From: CAIMUS01 sp963708455
GTDB lineage: Bacteria; Pseudomonadota; Gammaproteobacteria; Competibacterales; Competibacteraceae
Length of the DNA stretch: 64,000 nt
Direction: 5' to 3'
Assembly: GCA_963708455.1 (NCBI GenBank)
Contig: CAVPSQ010000005.1
Span: 740,862 to 804,861, forward strand
Positions 1 through 9,813 of the stretch are shown piece after piece. Each line of letters begins with the position of its first letter. The stretch's first letter is position 1. A program made the position numbers and the translations under genes. The notes under the pieces are model-generated. The model saw only the letters and a program-made list of their open reading frames with translations. It made no database searches and had not been told where the DNA came from.

Positions 1-255
1 ACCTTTGTGCTCATCAGCCAGAACCAGATGAGCGAAGAAAGCGAACGGCGCGCCGACCTGGATTTACATATTGGTCTGCTGACCGAACATGAGCTGACAC
101 GCGTGTTGCAAATGCTGGATGCTATTCAAGACAAAATGGGCGTCGAAAACCATGAGGAGAGTGAGCTTGCAGACCTTGAAATGGAAACCAAACCTGAAGA
201 TGTGCTGGCCGAAATCCACCGGCTTCAAAAGCGTTCACTCCAAAAAAAACCTTAG
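1..255 (+). CDS. DUF1003 membrane protein, C-terminal part (cut by window start)
   Basis: Open from base 1, so the start lies outside the window. What remains is the last hydrophobic residues of a transmembrane segment (TFVLISQNQ) followed by the charged cytoplasmic tail characteristic of DUF1003 proteins: SEESERRADLD, then a helix ending in a leucine-rich stretch. The same tail recurs in the gene at 1774-2257, so the window holds two DUF1003 paralogues. Their biochemical function is unknown; in many bacteria they lie among stress or envelope genes, as here. The call rests on the tail motif and the paralogue, not on a full-length alignment. Confidence 0.7.
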   Translation, partial: TFVLISQNQMSEESERRADLDLHIGLLTEHELTRVLQMLDAIQDKMGVENHEESELADLEMETKPEDVLAEIHRLQKRSLQKKP

Positions 256-307
256 CGGCCAGACCCTTACCCCGGCCGAGACAAACTCATTCTGAGTTCA
301 ATTGATG

Positions 308-380
308 TTGATCTCCCCCAACTGGTGGAGCAAATGATCCCCTGACAGGTGGATGTAACCTGGGGTCTTTGCATATAGAA
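308..380 (+). promoter_or_regulatory. Two-hairpin element upstream of csbD (copy 1)
   Basis: A block starting TTGATCTCCCCCAACTGG is shared with 3150-3220. It can form CTCC/GGAG, then a second hairpin, CCCC..AGG closing with CCT-GGGG around the loop TGGATGTAA, followed by TCTTT. Copy 2 has a different stem but the same loop. It could be an RNA element, a terminator of the gene before it, or a shared stress promoter region. Confidence 0.45.
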
Positions 381-535
381 TGAAATAAGGATCTTATTGG
401 ATCGGATTTCGCCGCAACCGATGCCTTAATGGTGCCAGAGGGGGAGAAGCAGTTTGAAAATCCGGCGCATATGCTGTCCCGAGCGCCGGCGAAAAGTGGG
501 GCAGCTTATCTCACAAGATTCAGGAGGATTAAGCA

Positions 536-749
536 TTGAATAAAGATGTTTTCGAAGGCAAGTGGAAAGAAATGCGCGGCCAGGTAAAAGAATGGTGGGG
601 CAAGCTCACCGACGACGACCTGGAACAGGCGGGCGGCAAAGCCGACCAGCTTAATCGGCTTGCTCCAACAGAAGTACGGCTACACCCGCGAGCGCGCCGA
701 AGAGGAATTCAACCGACGTTTAGATGATGTTAAGGAGAAAAGTAAATGA
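536..749 (+). CDS. csbD: CsbD family stress-response protein (one frameshift)
   Basis: Starts at TTG 536 behind AGGAGG. The first 38 residues (MNKDVFEGKWKEMRGQVKEWWGKLTDDDLE) are typical CsbD. Near 650 one base appears to be inserted (gaccagcttaatcgg); in the next frame the family pattern resumes as GLLQQKYGYTRERAEEEFNRRL and ends at 749. The rebuilt protein has about 70 residues, the usual family length. CsbD-like proteins are small, highly charged and induced by general stress; their molecular role is unclear. The stop overlaps the start of the following GlsB-type gene (ATGA), so the two are probably co-translated. The frameshift is most likely a sequence error. Confidence 0.8.
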
Positions 750-1006
750 ATCTGATCATATGGCTGATTGCAGGGGCTGTTATCGGCTGGCTTGCCAGCA
801 AGATTATGGGCACCAACTCACAACAGGGTCTAATCCTCGACATTGTGGTGGGAGGCGTTGGCGCTCTTCTGGCGGGCTGGTTCCTGACCCCGTTGTTTGG
901 GATTGCCACGATCAACCAGAACGACTTCAGCCTGCCGGCTCTGCTGGTTTCGCTTCTGGGCGCAATTATCCTGCTGGCAATCGTCCGACTCGTCCGGCGG
1001 AGATAG
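746..1006 (+). CDS. GlsB/YeaQ/YmgE family stress-response membrane protein
   Basis: An 86-residue protein with three hydrophobic stretches: residues 2-20 (LIIWLIAGAVIGWLASKI), a glycine-rich middle (GGVGALLAGWF) and a C-terminal segment ending in RLVRRR. This matches the GlsB/YeaQ/YmgE (transglycosylase-associated) family of small inner-membrane proteins often induced by stress. It is translationally coupled to csbD by a 4-base ATGA overlap and has an AAGGAG ribosome-binding site. A second paralogue lies at 3388-3663. Family membership is clear; the mechanism is not known for this family. Confidence 0.88.
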   Translation: MNLIIWLIAGAVIGWLASKIMGTNSQQGLILDIVVGGVGALLAGWFLTPLFGIATINQNDFSLPALLVSLLGAIILLAIVRLVRRR

Positions 1007-1065
1007 TTGCTCGCCCGATAAGGGGGGTGTTTTCCCCTGTGATTAATCAAATCACCCCGACAACG

Positions 1066-1095
1066 AGGCGGGATTGCGAAATCGCAACCCCGCCT
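1066..1095 (+). terminator. Hairpin terminator after csbD-glsB
   Basis: A 13-bp stem with one mismatch (1066-1078 against 1083-1095, 4-nt loop AAAT), lying 60 bp after the GlsB-type stop codon. No strong T run follows, only tgtagattt. Confidence 0.5.
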
Positions 1096-1241
1096 GTAGA
1101 TTTATGCGCAACAACCGGCGTGTGCGCCAGGGCGAACTGAGCCATCAGCGTTCAAAGGATGGCGTTCGCCCCTCTTTCCCGGGTTTGGAACGCCGCGGTC
1201 TGGCTGATCCGGTCAACGTAATATAAGAAAAGGATATTCTC

Positions 1242-1676
1242 ATGAAGAAATGCAGTGAAGTGATGACGAAAGACCCGGCCTGTTGCCTGCCGACAGATGC
1301 GGTTTCAAGTGCAGCGCGACAGATGAAGGTAGAGAACGTTGGTTCCATCCCCGTCGTCGAGAGTGAAAAAACCAGGAAACTGATCGGGATCGTGACCGAC
1401 CGCGATCTGGCATTGCATGTTGTGGCTGAAAGCCGCGACGCCAAATCGACAAAAGTGGCGGATGTAATGACCAACAAGATCATCACCTGCCACGTCGATG
1501 ACGACATCCAGAAGGCCGTGGATGCGATGGCGGAGCACCAGTTACGGCGAGTGCCTGTGGTTGACAAGGATTACAAAGTCGTCGGGATCATCTCCCAGGC
1601 AGATGTGGCGACACGCGTCAACCAACCGCAAGAAACCGCAAAGATGGTCAAGGAAATCTCGCAGCCAAAGGCGTAG
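1242..1676 (+). CDS. CBS-domain protein (tandem CBS pair)
   Basis: A 144-residue soluble protein made almost only of two CBS motifs. The first spans about residues 5-65 (MTKDPACCLPTDAV...IGIVTDRDLA), the second about 70-130 (MTNKIITCHVDDDI...VGIISQADVA). Each keeps the GI(V/I)T/S-x-x-D signature that binds adenosine nucleotides. No enzymatic domain is fused, so it is probably a stand-alone energy or nucleotide sensor acting on a partner. AAAGGAT precedes the ATG. It stands among stress-response membrane genes on the same strand, which fits a stress role, but its target cannot be read from the sequence. Confidence 0.88.
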   Translation: MKKCSEVMTKDPACCLPTDAVSSAARQMKVENVGSIPVVESEKTRKLIGIVTDRDLALHVVAESRDAKSTKVADVMTNKIITCHVDDDIQKAVDAMAEHQLRRVPVVDKDYKVVGIISQADVATRVNQPQETAKMVKEISQPKA

Positions 1677-1773
1677 CAGTTCGCGGGTGGTTCGCACGAC
1701 CCGCTCAAGGGCAGGCCAGGTTTACAGGGATGTATTCAGCATGCTCTGATGTACGTATAAGGATATTCGTCCT

Positions 1774-2257
1774 ATGGAGCAAAGCCTCCTGAACCAGATG
1801 GAAACCGAAGACGAGGCCGGGGATAATCCAGCCCCGAGCAACGTCATCGAGCAGAATACTCGGACGATTATTCACCTGCGCCCGAAGGCGGTCTATACGC
1901 GCGGTTTGCAAGACTGGATTGCCGCTTTCGTCACTACGCTTTCCGGGCACATGATCTTTGTGTACGTGTATATCGTCTGGTATTGTGTTTGGATTCTGCT
2001 GCGGACCGGAAGGTTGGGAGTGCAGCAGTTCGAACTTGTTCTGGTACGGTCTCATGACAATGGTCGTGTCGCTGGCAGCGATCTTCCTGGCTTCTTGTGT
2101 ACTCATCAGCCACAACCAGGTGAGTGAAGAAAGCGAACCGCACGCCGATAAGGATATGCACATCGGTCTGGTGACCGAACATGAGCTGCCCAGCGTGTTG
2201 CAAATGCTGGATGCCAATCAAAACAGCAATTTGACCGATATCGATATGGAGACCTGA
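1774..2257 (+). CDS. DUF1003 membrane protein (one frameshift)
   Basis: The first frame runs from ATG 1774 (AAGGA upstream) through HLRPKAVYTRGLQDWIAAFV and a hydrophobic stretch. Near 2025-2045 the frame changes, and the protein continues as WYGLMTMVVSLAAIFLASCVLISHNQVSEESE to the stop at 2257. Together they give about 160 residues with two transmembrane segments and the charged DUF1003 tail, closely matching the fragment at 1-255. The function of the family is unknown. The frameshift lies inside the conserved loop between the two membrane helices; since many genes in this window carry similar single-base errors, it is probably not a genuine pseudogene. Confidence 0.75.
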
Positions 2258-2403
2258 AGCTGCGCTGCCGTCCGGCCGGGGCGTTGGCCATGCGGCCGCT
2301 GTTCCGAGGCTCTGGGGCGTAGAAATATGGCAGCGTTGTTTTGTTAAATTTCAGAGCAGGTTCTTAGCAGTATTCCAGGGACTTGATTTTGTTTGGCGAG
2401 GTT

Positions 2404-2424
2404 TGTAATCTAAGATAGATTACA
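2404..2424. promoter_or_regulatory. Perfect palindromic operator candidate upstream of the rhomboid gene
   Basis: TGTAATCTA-AGA-TAGATTACA: 9-bp arms with a 3-bp spacer, 22 bp before the rhomboid ATG and just before its GAGGAG ribosome-binding site. The size and symmetry suit a dimeric repressor. The binding protein is unknown. Confidence 0.5.
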
Positions 2425-2446
2425 GCAAGACATTGAGGAGATAACC

Positions 2447-3100
2447 ATGTTTCCAATCGGTGATGACAACAGCACTCGAAGAATTGTACCGATCGTTACA
2501 TATATTTTGATCGTGCTGAATGTGCTCTTCTTCTTCGTGGAGCTCAGCGGCGGCGATGCTTTCATCATGAAATGGGCGTTCGTTCCCAGCCGATTCCTCG
2601 CCAACCCGGTGGCTGATTTCGTGACACTGTTCACTTCCATGTTCATGCACGGCGGGTGGCTGCACCTGGGCGGCAATATGCTTTACCTGTGGATTTTTGG
2701 TGACAATGTCGAGGATCGTTTTGGACATGTCAAGTTCTTGATTTTCTACCTGGTTTGTGGGCTTGCGGCTACTGCGGCTCAACTGGCATTCAGTCTTGAC
2801 TTGAATATCCCAAACCTGGGCGCATCTGGAGCGATTGCAGGTGTGCTCGGCGCTTACATCTTGTTGTTCCCAAAAGCGAGAGTCAGCGTCTTACAGGGAC
2901 AGAGAATCATCCCGGTGCCGGCATTGATCGTGATCGGGCTGTGGTTTGTTCTACAACTCTTTAGCGGCATCGGCTCCATCGCCAGTACTGCAGCAGACAC
3001 TGGCGGCGTGGCTTTTATGGCGCACATCGGCGGATTTGTGGCCGGCTTTGCGCTGACCTTCTTGTTGAGAGGAAGCTCAAGGCCACGTATAACTGCATAA
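2447..3100 (+). CDS. Rhomboid family intramembrane serine protease
   Basis: 217 residues with about six membrane segments. The catalytic serine sits in GASGAIAGVLGAY and the catalytic histidine in MAHIGGFVAGFAL, the two rhomboid signatures. The N-terminal loop HGGWLHLGGNMLYLWIFG also matches the family (HxxxHxxxN). Rhomboids cleave single-pass membrane proteins within the bilayer; the substrates here cannot be inferred. The start at 2447 follows GAGGAG. A perfect palindrome overlaps the probable promoter region, so the gene may be individually regulated. It sits in a cluster of membrane stress genes together with the protease gene ftsH, suggesting membrane-protein quality control. Confidence 0.93.
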   Translation: MFPIGDDNSTRRIVPIVTYILIVLNVLFFFVELSGGDAFIMKWAFVPSRFLANPVADFVTLFTSMFMHGGWLHLGGNMLYLWIFGDNVEDRFGHVKFLIFYLVCGLAATAAQLAFSLDLNIPNLGASGAIAGVLGAYILLFPKARVSVLQGQRIIPVPALIVIGLWFVLQLFSGIGSIASTAADTGGVAFMAHIGGFVAGFALTFLLRGSSRPRITA

Positions 3101-3149
3101 AAAATCATCACCATTTTTGGGTTTAGATCATAGCAGGGAGACCTGTTCA

Positions 3150-3220
3150 TTGATCTCCCCCAACTGGCGGAGACAAATACACCCCTGCCGGTGGATGTAA
3201 CCGGCAGGGGTTTGTTATAG
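3150..3220 (+). promoter_or_regulatory. Two-hairpin element upstream of the second glsB-type gene (copy 2)
   Basis: Second copy of the block at 308-380. The hairpin is a perfect 10-bp stem (3182-3191 with 3201-3210) around the same loop TGGATGTAA, followed by TTTGTT. The stem differs from copy 1 but still pairs, while loop and leader are kept. It could also serve as the rhomboid terminator. Confidence 0.5.
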
Positions 3221-3387
3221 AATGAGTATCAGGCCAAGGATCTATTAATTCCCCTGGTCTATCCTGTGCGGGATTGATATTCCGCATAAGAAGCGGTTTT
3301 TAAACCGGCGTGCAATGAAGCCCTGTGCGGCGGTAAATCCCGGGGCAACCTATCCGAGATAAAGCAGATAACGAATGGAGGATTACT

Positions 3388-3663
3388 ATGGGAATACTAT
3401 CGTGGATTATCGTTGGTTTGATCGCCGGTTTTCTGGCCGGACAGGTCATGCGAGGGGGCGGCTATGGTTTGATCGGCGACGTCATCATCGGCGTGCTGGG
3501 AGGTTTGTTGGGAGGCTGGATTGCTTTCTACTTCTTCCATATCGGTGACACGATGTCGGGGATCAACGGAACGTCGATCCTGGTTGCGTTTGCCGGAGCA
3601 ATACTGTTGATCTTGATCCTGCGCATGATCGGCGGTAGAGGGCGTTTAAGAAGGGATGATTAA
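3388..3663 (+). CDS. GlsB/YeaQ/YmgE family stress-response membrane protein
   Basis: A 91-residue protein opening with MGILSWIIVGLIAGFLAGQV, followed by the glycine-rich GVLGGLLGGW and a last hydrophobic segment before a basic tail (RMIGGRGRLRRDD). This is the same family as 746-1006, with the same three-segment layout, and is a second copy within 3 kb. GGAGG precedes the ATG. The two-hairpin element found before csbD also lies upstream of this gene, suggesting shared regulation of the two copies. A small integral membrane stress protein of unresolved mechanism. Confidence 0.88.
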   Translation: MGILSWIIVGLIAGFLAGQVMRGGGYGLIGDVIIGVLGGLLGGWIAFYFFHIGDTMSGINGTSILVAFAGAILLILILRMIGGRGRLRRDD

Positions 3664-3768
3664 CATCAGGAATGCACCACAGGGTCGATTGTGGGTGATG
3701 ACACAGCATATTCCGCGCAGGGAAGATTAACGCGGTGAGAAAACCAGTCTGATATTAAGGAATACCCC

Positions 3769-3972
3769 ATGCGAGATGATTTAACGATCGGCAGACGGCA
3801 GCAAATACGTGGTAAGAAACGCCCCCATGCGGGCGTACTCACCCTGGATGATCTTCCCAAAAGCAATTGGAAATATAGCCAGTTGATCATCCAGCTCCAG
3901 GCCCGGTATAAGGTAGAAAAAGAGCAGGGAAAAGACAAACCCGACCATAAATCAGATGATTTTTCGATTTAA
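3769..3972 (+). CDS. Small hypothetical protein, 67 residues
   Basis: Not recognised. A soluble, strongly charged protein (many K, R, D and Q) starting at ATG 3769 with AAGGA upstream. It begins MRDDLTIGRRQQIRGKKRPH and ends in an acidic-basic tail (KDKPDHKSDDFSI). There is no membrane segment or known motif. It is followed after 17 bp by the DUF5661 gene, which has its own ribosome-binding site, and probably shares its transcript. The good ribosome-binding site and position in a same-strand series support it as real; low complexity and short length limit certainty. Confidence 0.5.
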   Translation: MRDDLTIGRRQQIRGKKRPHAGVLTLDDLPKSNWKYSQLIIQLQARYKVEKEQGKDKPDHKSDDFSI

Positions 3973-3989
3973 TTTAAGGGAGATCCTCT

Positions 3990-4262
3990 ATGCTTAAGAA
4001 GAAACAGTTTAGCCTGGCTGAGGCAAAGCAGATCGGTGATGAATTAGGGATCGATTGGCGTGCGTTTGGTGTGGAGCAGTTCCAAACCGGGCTCGAGGTG
4101 GAGCTTGAGCATGGGAGCAGAGATGAGCAAACCAACGTAAGCAATGATGATGCTGTGATCACTGGAAAAATCGCCCTGGCGCATCTAAAAGAGTTTCCAG
4201 ATTACTACACACGCCTGTTGGCTTTGGAAAAAGAAGCCGACGATTACTGGTCAAATGTATAA
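3990..4262 (+). CDS. DUF5661 family protein
   Basis: A 90-residue protein whose sequence fits DUF5661 over nearly its whole length: FSLAEAKQIGDELGIDW near the N-terminus, then GLEVELEHGSRDEQTNV, then KIALAHLKEFPDYYTRL. The conserved EHG and FPDYYTRL motifs are the basis of the call. Its function is unknown; the family often occurs in small stress or phage-like gene groups. AAGGGAG lies ahead of the ATG. No signal or membrane segment is present, so it is likely cytosolic. Confidence 0.8.
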   Translation: MLKKKQFSLAEAKQIGDELGIDWRAFGVEQFQTGLEVELEHGSRDEQTNVSNDDAVITGKIALAHLKEFPDYYTRLLALEKEADDYWSNV

Positions 4263-4336
4263 GAATCAGGCGAATGAACAGCGAACGAAACTCATCCTGT
4301 CATGGAAGATACCGGGATGCCGGGAATGGAAATAAG

Positions 4337-4558
4337 ATGGAAAACCAAATCGTATGCCCGAATTGCAAGAAAACGATCTCCAATCAGCCGTTGATTGACG
4401 CGGCGGCAAGGGGAGATGGTCTTGGATCGCAATCCATCAATTGCGAATGTGGCGAAAAAATTACTTATTGGGCCATGACAGCCCAGCTTAGAAACCAAAA
4501 AACGATGGGCGGGAAATTCCGGAATTGGGTGCGGTCTTTTTCTCATGGCCGGAGCTAG
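4337..4558 (+). CDS. Small zinc-ribbon protein
   Basis: A 73-residue protein beginning MENQIVCPNCKKTI. An N-terminal CxxC and a later CxC (INCECGEKITYW) form a probable four-cysteine zinc ribbon. The open frame extends upstream to an ATG at 4274, but the zinc-ribbon start at 4337 has a purine-rich leader and places the first CxxC close to the N-terminus as usual. Its stop at 4558 lies 5 bp before the RNB nuclease start, so the two are probably coupled. It could bind nucleic acid or be a small accessory protein; no specific family is recognised. Confidence 0.6.
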   Translation: MENQIVCPNCKKTISNQPLIDAAARGDGLGSQSINCECGEKITYWAMTAQLRNQKTMGGKFRNWVRSFSHGRS

Positions 4559-4562
4559 TTAC

Positions 4563-6086
4563 ATGAATCCGAATTATCAACACCACCGTGCGATCTTAGA
4601 GGACATCGCCGAAAGAGCGATGCTGGATCGTGGTTTGCTGCCTGACTTTTCTGCCCAGGCGCTTGCCGAACTAAACAAGATTCAATCCCCGGCGCGGAGC
4701 GACGGCGGCTCAATTCGTGATCTGACGGAGCTGCCATGGGCTTCGATCGACAATGATGACTCGCGCGATCTGGATCAACTCACGGTTGCCGAAGCCATGC
4801 CTGGCAATACAGTGAAGGTTCAGGTGGCGGTGGCAAACGTAGATGCGCTGGTTAAAGATGGATCGGCAATCGACGTACACGCTCGCCATAACACGACCAC
4901 AGTCTATACCCCGGCTAAGATATTCCCGATGATTCCAGAAAAGCTTTCAACCGACCTGACTTCCTTAAATTTCAACGAAGAGCGCCTTTCGATTGTGGTT
5001 GAGATGGTGATTGGCCCGGATGGATCCCTTCAAAAATCAGACATTTACCAGGCGCTGGTGCGCAACCATGCAAAACTCGCCTATCATGGCGTGGCAGCCT
5101 GGCTGGAAGGGAATGGTCCTCTCCCCGAAGCAGCGGCTGCCGTCAATGGGCTGGCTGAGAGCCTGCGTTTGCAGGCGCAGGCCGCACAAAATCTGAAGAA
5201 TCTCAGGCATGTGCACGGGGCGCTCAGCCTGGAAACGATCGAGGCAAAACCTGTGTTCGACGGCGAGATGATTCGGGATCTGGAGATGGATCAGAAGGAT
5301 CGTGCCAGGGAGATCATAGAGGATTTCATGATCGCTGCCAACGGCGTAACTGCCCGGTACCTTTCGGCCAGGAAATTTGCGTCACTACGCCGGGTGGTGC
5401 GGTCTCCGAAACGATGGGATCGGATGGTCGAGATTGCCAGGGAACGCGGTTTCGAGCTGCCCGGCAGTCCGGATTCGGGAGCACTGGATAAATTTCTGAC
5501 CAGGGAGAAAGCTGCCGATCCGCTGCGCTTCCCTGATCTTTCTCTGACGATGATCAAACTGATGGGGGCGGGTGAATACACCGCAGAACTTCCCGGTGAG
5601 ACAAACGGGGGGCATTTCGGCCTGGCTGTTAAGGACTATACCCATTCCACAGCTCCGAACCGGCGCTACACCGACCTGATCACACAGCGTTTGTTGAAAG
5701 CCGCCATCGATGGGATGCCTTCACCCTACAGCCTGGCTGAGCTGGAGTCTCTGGCTGCCCACTGCACCGCAGAGGAAGACGCCGTAAATAAAGTCGAACG
5801 ACAGGTGATCAAATCGGCGGCGGCGCTGCTCCTGGAAGGGAGAATCGGCGAAAAGTTCGATTCGATCGTGACGGGTGCATCTGAGAAAGGCACCTGGGTG
5901 CGGTTGATCAGCCTGCCGGTTGAAGGCAAAGTGATGCGCGGGTTCGAAGGTGCAGATGTCGGCGATCGGATGCAGGTGCGGCTGGATTCTGTCGACGTTG
6001 AACGAGGCTACATCAATTTCAGTAAGGCAGGCTCACCCAGGCGTTCCTGGGGTAGAAACGAAACGAAGGCAAAACTAAGGAGTTGA
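4563..6086 (+). CDS. RNB-domain exoribonuclease (RNase II/R superfamily)
   Basis: 507 residues from ATG 4563, chosen over ATG 4545 because GGAG lies 8 bases upstream and the family begins near this point. The RNB catalytic site is visible as SIDNDDSRDLDQL, the aspartate cluster that binds Mg2+; the usual fourth Asp is Gln here, as I recall for this short subfamily. The downstream stretch with LSTDLTSLNFNEERLS and NRRYTDLITQRLL is also typical. N-terminal cold-shock domains of classic RNase R are lacking, and the C-terminal part after RNB may be a short S1-like segment. Expected role: 3'-5' degradation of RNA. It is followed within 6 bp by a small basic protein gene. Confidence 0.9.
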   Translation: MNPNYQHHRAILEDIAERAMLDRGLLPDFSAQALAELNKIQSPARSDGGSIRDLTELPWASIDNDDSRDLDQLTVAEAMPGNTVKVQVAVANVDALVKDGSAIDVHARHNTTTVYTPAKIFPMIPEKLSTDLTSLNFNEERLSIVVEMVIGPDGSLQKSDIYQALVRNHAKLAYHGVAAWLEGNGPLPEAAAAVNGLAESLRLQAQAAQNLKNLRHVHGALSLETIEAKPVFDGEMIRDLEMDQKDRAREIIEDFMIAANGVTARYLSARKFASLRRVVRSPKRWDRMVEIARERGFELPGSPDSGALDKFLTREKAADPLRFPDLSLTMIKLMGAGEYTAELPGETNGGHFGLAVKDYTHSTAPNRRYTDLITQRLLKAAIDGMPSPYSLAELESLAAHCTAEEDAVNKVERQVIKSAAALLLEGRIGEKFDSIVTGASEKGTWVRLISLPVEGKVMRGFEGADVGDRMQVRLDSVDVERGYINFSKAGSPRRSWGRNETKAKLRS

Positions 6087-6091
6087 AAACC

Positions 6092-6253
6092 ATGGCAAAC
6101 AAAACAAGCAAGACGGAAACCAAACGACTGCCCAAAGGGCAGCGCACTCACATCCGCCGGATAAAGCAAGCCGCCCGCAAGGAAGTGGGGGCTTCCAACC
6201 TCGGTGCAGCCCGTGCGAGTACAAAAGAAGCCGGAACAGGTTTAAAGAGGTAG
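6092..6253 (+). CDS. Small basic protein, 53 residues
   Basis: An open frame from ATG 6092 with AAGGAG 9 bases upstream, ending at TAG 6251-6253. It encodes MANKTSKTETKRLPKGQ...RIKQAARKEVGASNLGAA...GTGLKR. The product is rich in Lys, Arg and Ala and has no hydrophobic segment. It is placed tightly between the RNB nuclease stop (6086) and the ftsH start (6258). Such proteins can bind RNA or DNA or act as adaptors, but no family is recognised. Its ribosome-binding site, tight spacing and codon use like its neighbours are the evidence. Confidence 0.6.
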   Translation: MANKTSKTETKRLPKGQRTHIRRIKQAARKEVGASNLGAARASTKEAGTGLKR

Positions 6254-6257
6254 ATGG

Positions 6258-8349
<2,092 letters not shown>

Positions 8350-8363
<14 letters not shown>

Positions 8364-8841
8364 GGTAGGAGACAGCGTGGTTCATTGGATTTATGGCCCT
8401 GGTAAGATTGTTGCCATTGCCGATAAGGGAGTGCCGGGCCAGCCCTGTTTCTATTATGTGATTGAAGGCAGCCAGCAAACGCTCTGGGTTCCCGTCGATG
8501 AGGGTGGGAAGAGCAGTCTTCACCTGCCAACCCGCAGGGCTGATTTTGCGGGGTTGATTGCGATCTTGCGCAGTGCAGGAAAGAAGATGCCTGACAATCT
8601 GGTGCAACGCGGAAAAGAGCTTGACCAACGCATGCAAAAAAGGAGTCTGGCTGACAACAGCCTGATTATCCGGGACCTCAACTACCGATCCAAACGGGGG
8701 AAACTGAGCAGCGGCGATATCCGGGTCATGAAGGATGCCCAGACATTTTTATTGGATGAATGGGAACGATCTTTGGAAACTCCACGAGGTACAGCCCAAC
8801 GTGAAATGGAATGGATCTTAAACGAAACTCCGGCGAGATAA
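8350..8841 (+). CDS. carD: CarD/CdnL-family RNA polymerase-binding regulator
   Basis: 163 residues. The N-terminal CarD/TRCF RNA polymerase-interaction domain is clear: YKVGDSVVHWIYGPGKIVAI, then the FYYVIEG and LWVPVDEG strands. The C-terminal half is helical, with RRSLADNSLIIRDLNYRSKRGKLSSGDIRVM, matching the DNA-binding domain of CarD-like factors. These proteins bind the RNA polymerase beta subunit and tune open-complex stability at rRNA and stress promoters. The ATG lies inside the end of ftsH (14-bp overlap), so it is translationally coupled to it. The next gene (yebC) starts about 195 bp later and appears to be a new unit. Confidence 0.9.
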
Positions 8842-9036
8842 AACTCATTCTAGCCCACAATAAAAGCCAGGAGGATTCGGGCTTTAAGTAAGTCCGGAAT
8901 CGTGACACTTCGCACCTGACACCGCCGGGGATGAGATGGTATAATTTTTACCTCGCGAACGACCGGTTGCCGCAAGGCCCAGTTTTCGCGTTCAGCAGGT
9001 TTTTACACCGGTATCTTCCCCTCAGGAGAGTTGTAT

Positions 9037-9792
9037 ATGTCAGGACATTCGCATTGGGCTACCATCCGGCGCAAAAAAGGGGCTGCCGATGCCAAGCGCG
9101 GCCAGGTTTTTACCCGCCTGGCGCGTGAAATTGTGATGGCTGCACGTGAAGGCGGCGGCGATCCCGATTCCAATATCCGGCTGCAATACGCCATGGACCG
9201 TGCCCGGGCGCAGAACATGCCCAAAGATAACATCGAACGAGCCATCAAACGCGGCACGGGCGACTCGAAAGACGGCGTGGTGTATGAAGAAATCACCTAT
9301 GAAGGTTACGGCCCGCACGGCGTGGCGTTCATGATCTCTTGCGTGACCGATAACCGCAACCGCACTATTGCCGAGATCCGTCACCTGCTCAGCAAGAGCG
9401 GCGGCAATATGGCCGAGGCCGGTTCGGTAGCCTGGCAGTTTACCCGCCAGTCTTATTTCGCTTTCCCGGCAGCCGGCAAGGACGCGGATGCCATTTTTGA
9501 GCTGGCTGTGGATGCCGGGGCTGACGATGTAATCATCGACGAGGAGCACATCGAAATTGTCGGCCCGGTCGAGAACTTCAAGGAGATCAGCAACGCGCTG
9601 CAGAAAGCCAAGATCCACCCGGAAGATGCCCTGCTGCGCTTCAGCGCCAATAACCCGGTGGATATGGACACCGAGGCGGCTCTCCAGGTGCTGCGGGTGG
9701 TGGAAGGCCTGGAAGAGCTGGATGATGTTCAGGATGTTTACTCGTCGTTGAATATCACCGACGAAGTGATGGCGCAGCTCGAAGCAGCCTGA
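9037..9792 (+). CDS. yebC: YebC/PmpR family protein
   Basis: 251 residues from ATG 9037, giving the standard start MSGHSHWATIRRKKGAADAK; an in-frame TTG 6 bases upstream is rejected because AGGAGA is correctly placed for 9037. Further family marks are GGGDPDSNIRLQYAMDRARA and the YEGYGPHGVAFMI strand. YebC-type proteins were long called DNA-binding regulators; recent work ties members to relief of ribosome stalling. It stands immediately upstream of ruvC (21 bp), a common arrangement, so co-transcription is likely. Confidence 0.96.
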   Translation: MSGHSHWATIRRKKGAADAKRGQVFTRLAREIVMAAREGGGDPDSNIRLQYAMDRARAQNMPKDNIERAIKRGTGDSKDGVVYEEITYEGYGPHGVAFMISCVTDNRNRTIAEIRHLLSKSGGNMAEAGSVAWQFTRQSYFAFPAAGKDADAIFELAVDAGADDVIIDEEHIEIVGPVENFKEISNALQKAKIHPEDALLRFSANNPVDMDTEAALQVLRVVEGLEELDDVQDVYSSLNITDEVMAQLEAA

Positions 9793-9813
9793 TCGCCACG
9801 AGCCGACGGCTGC

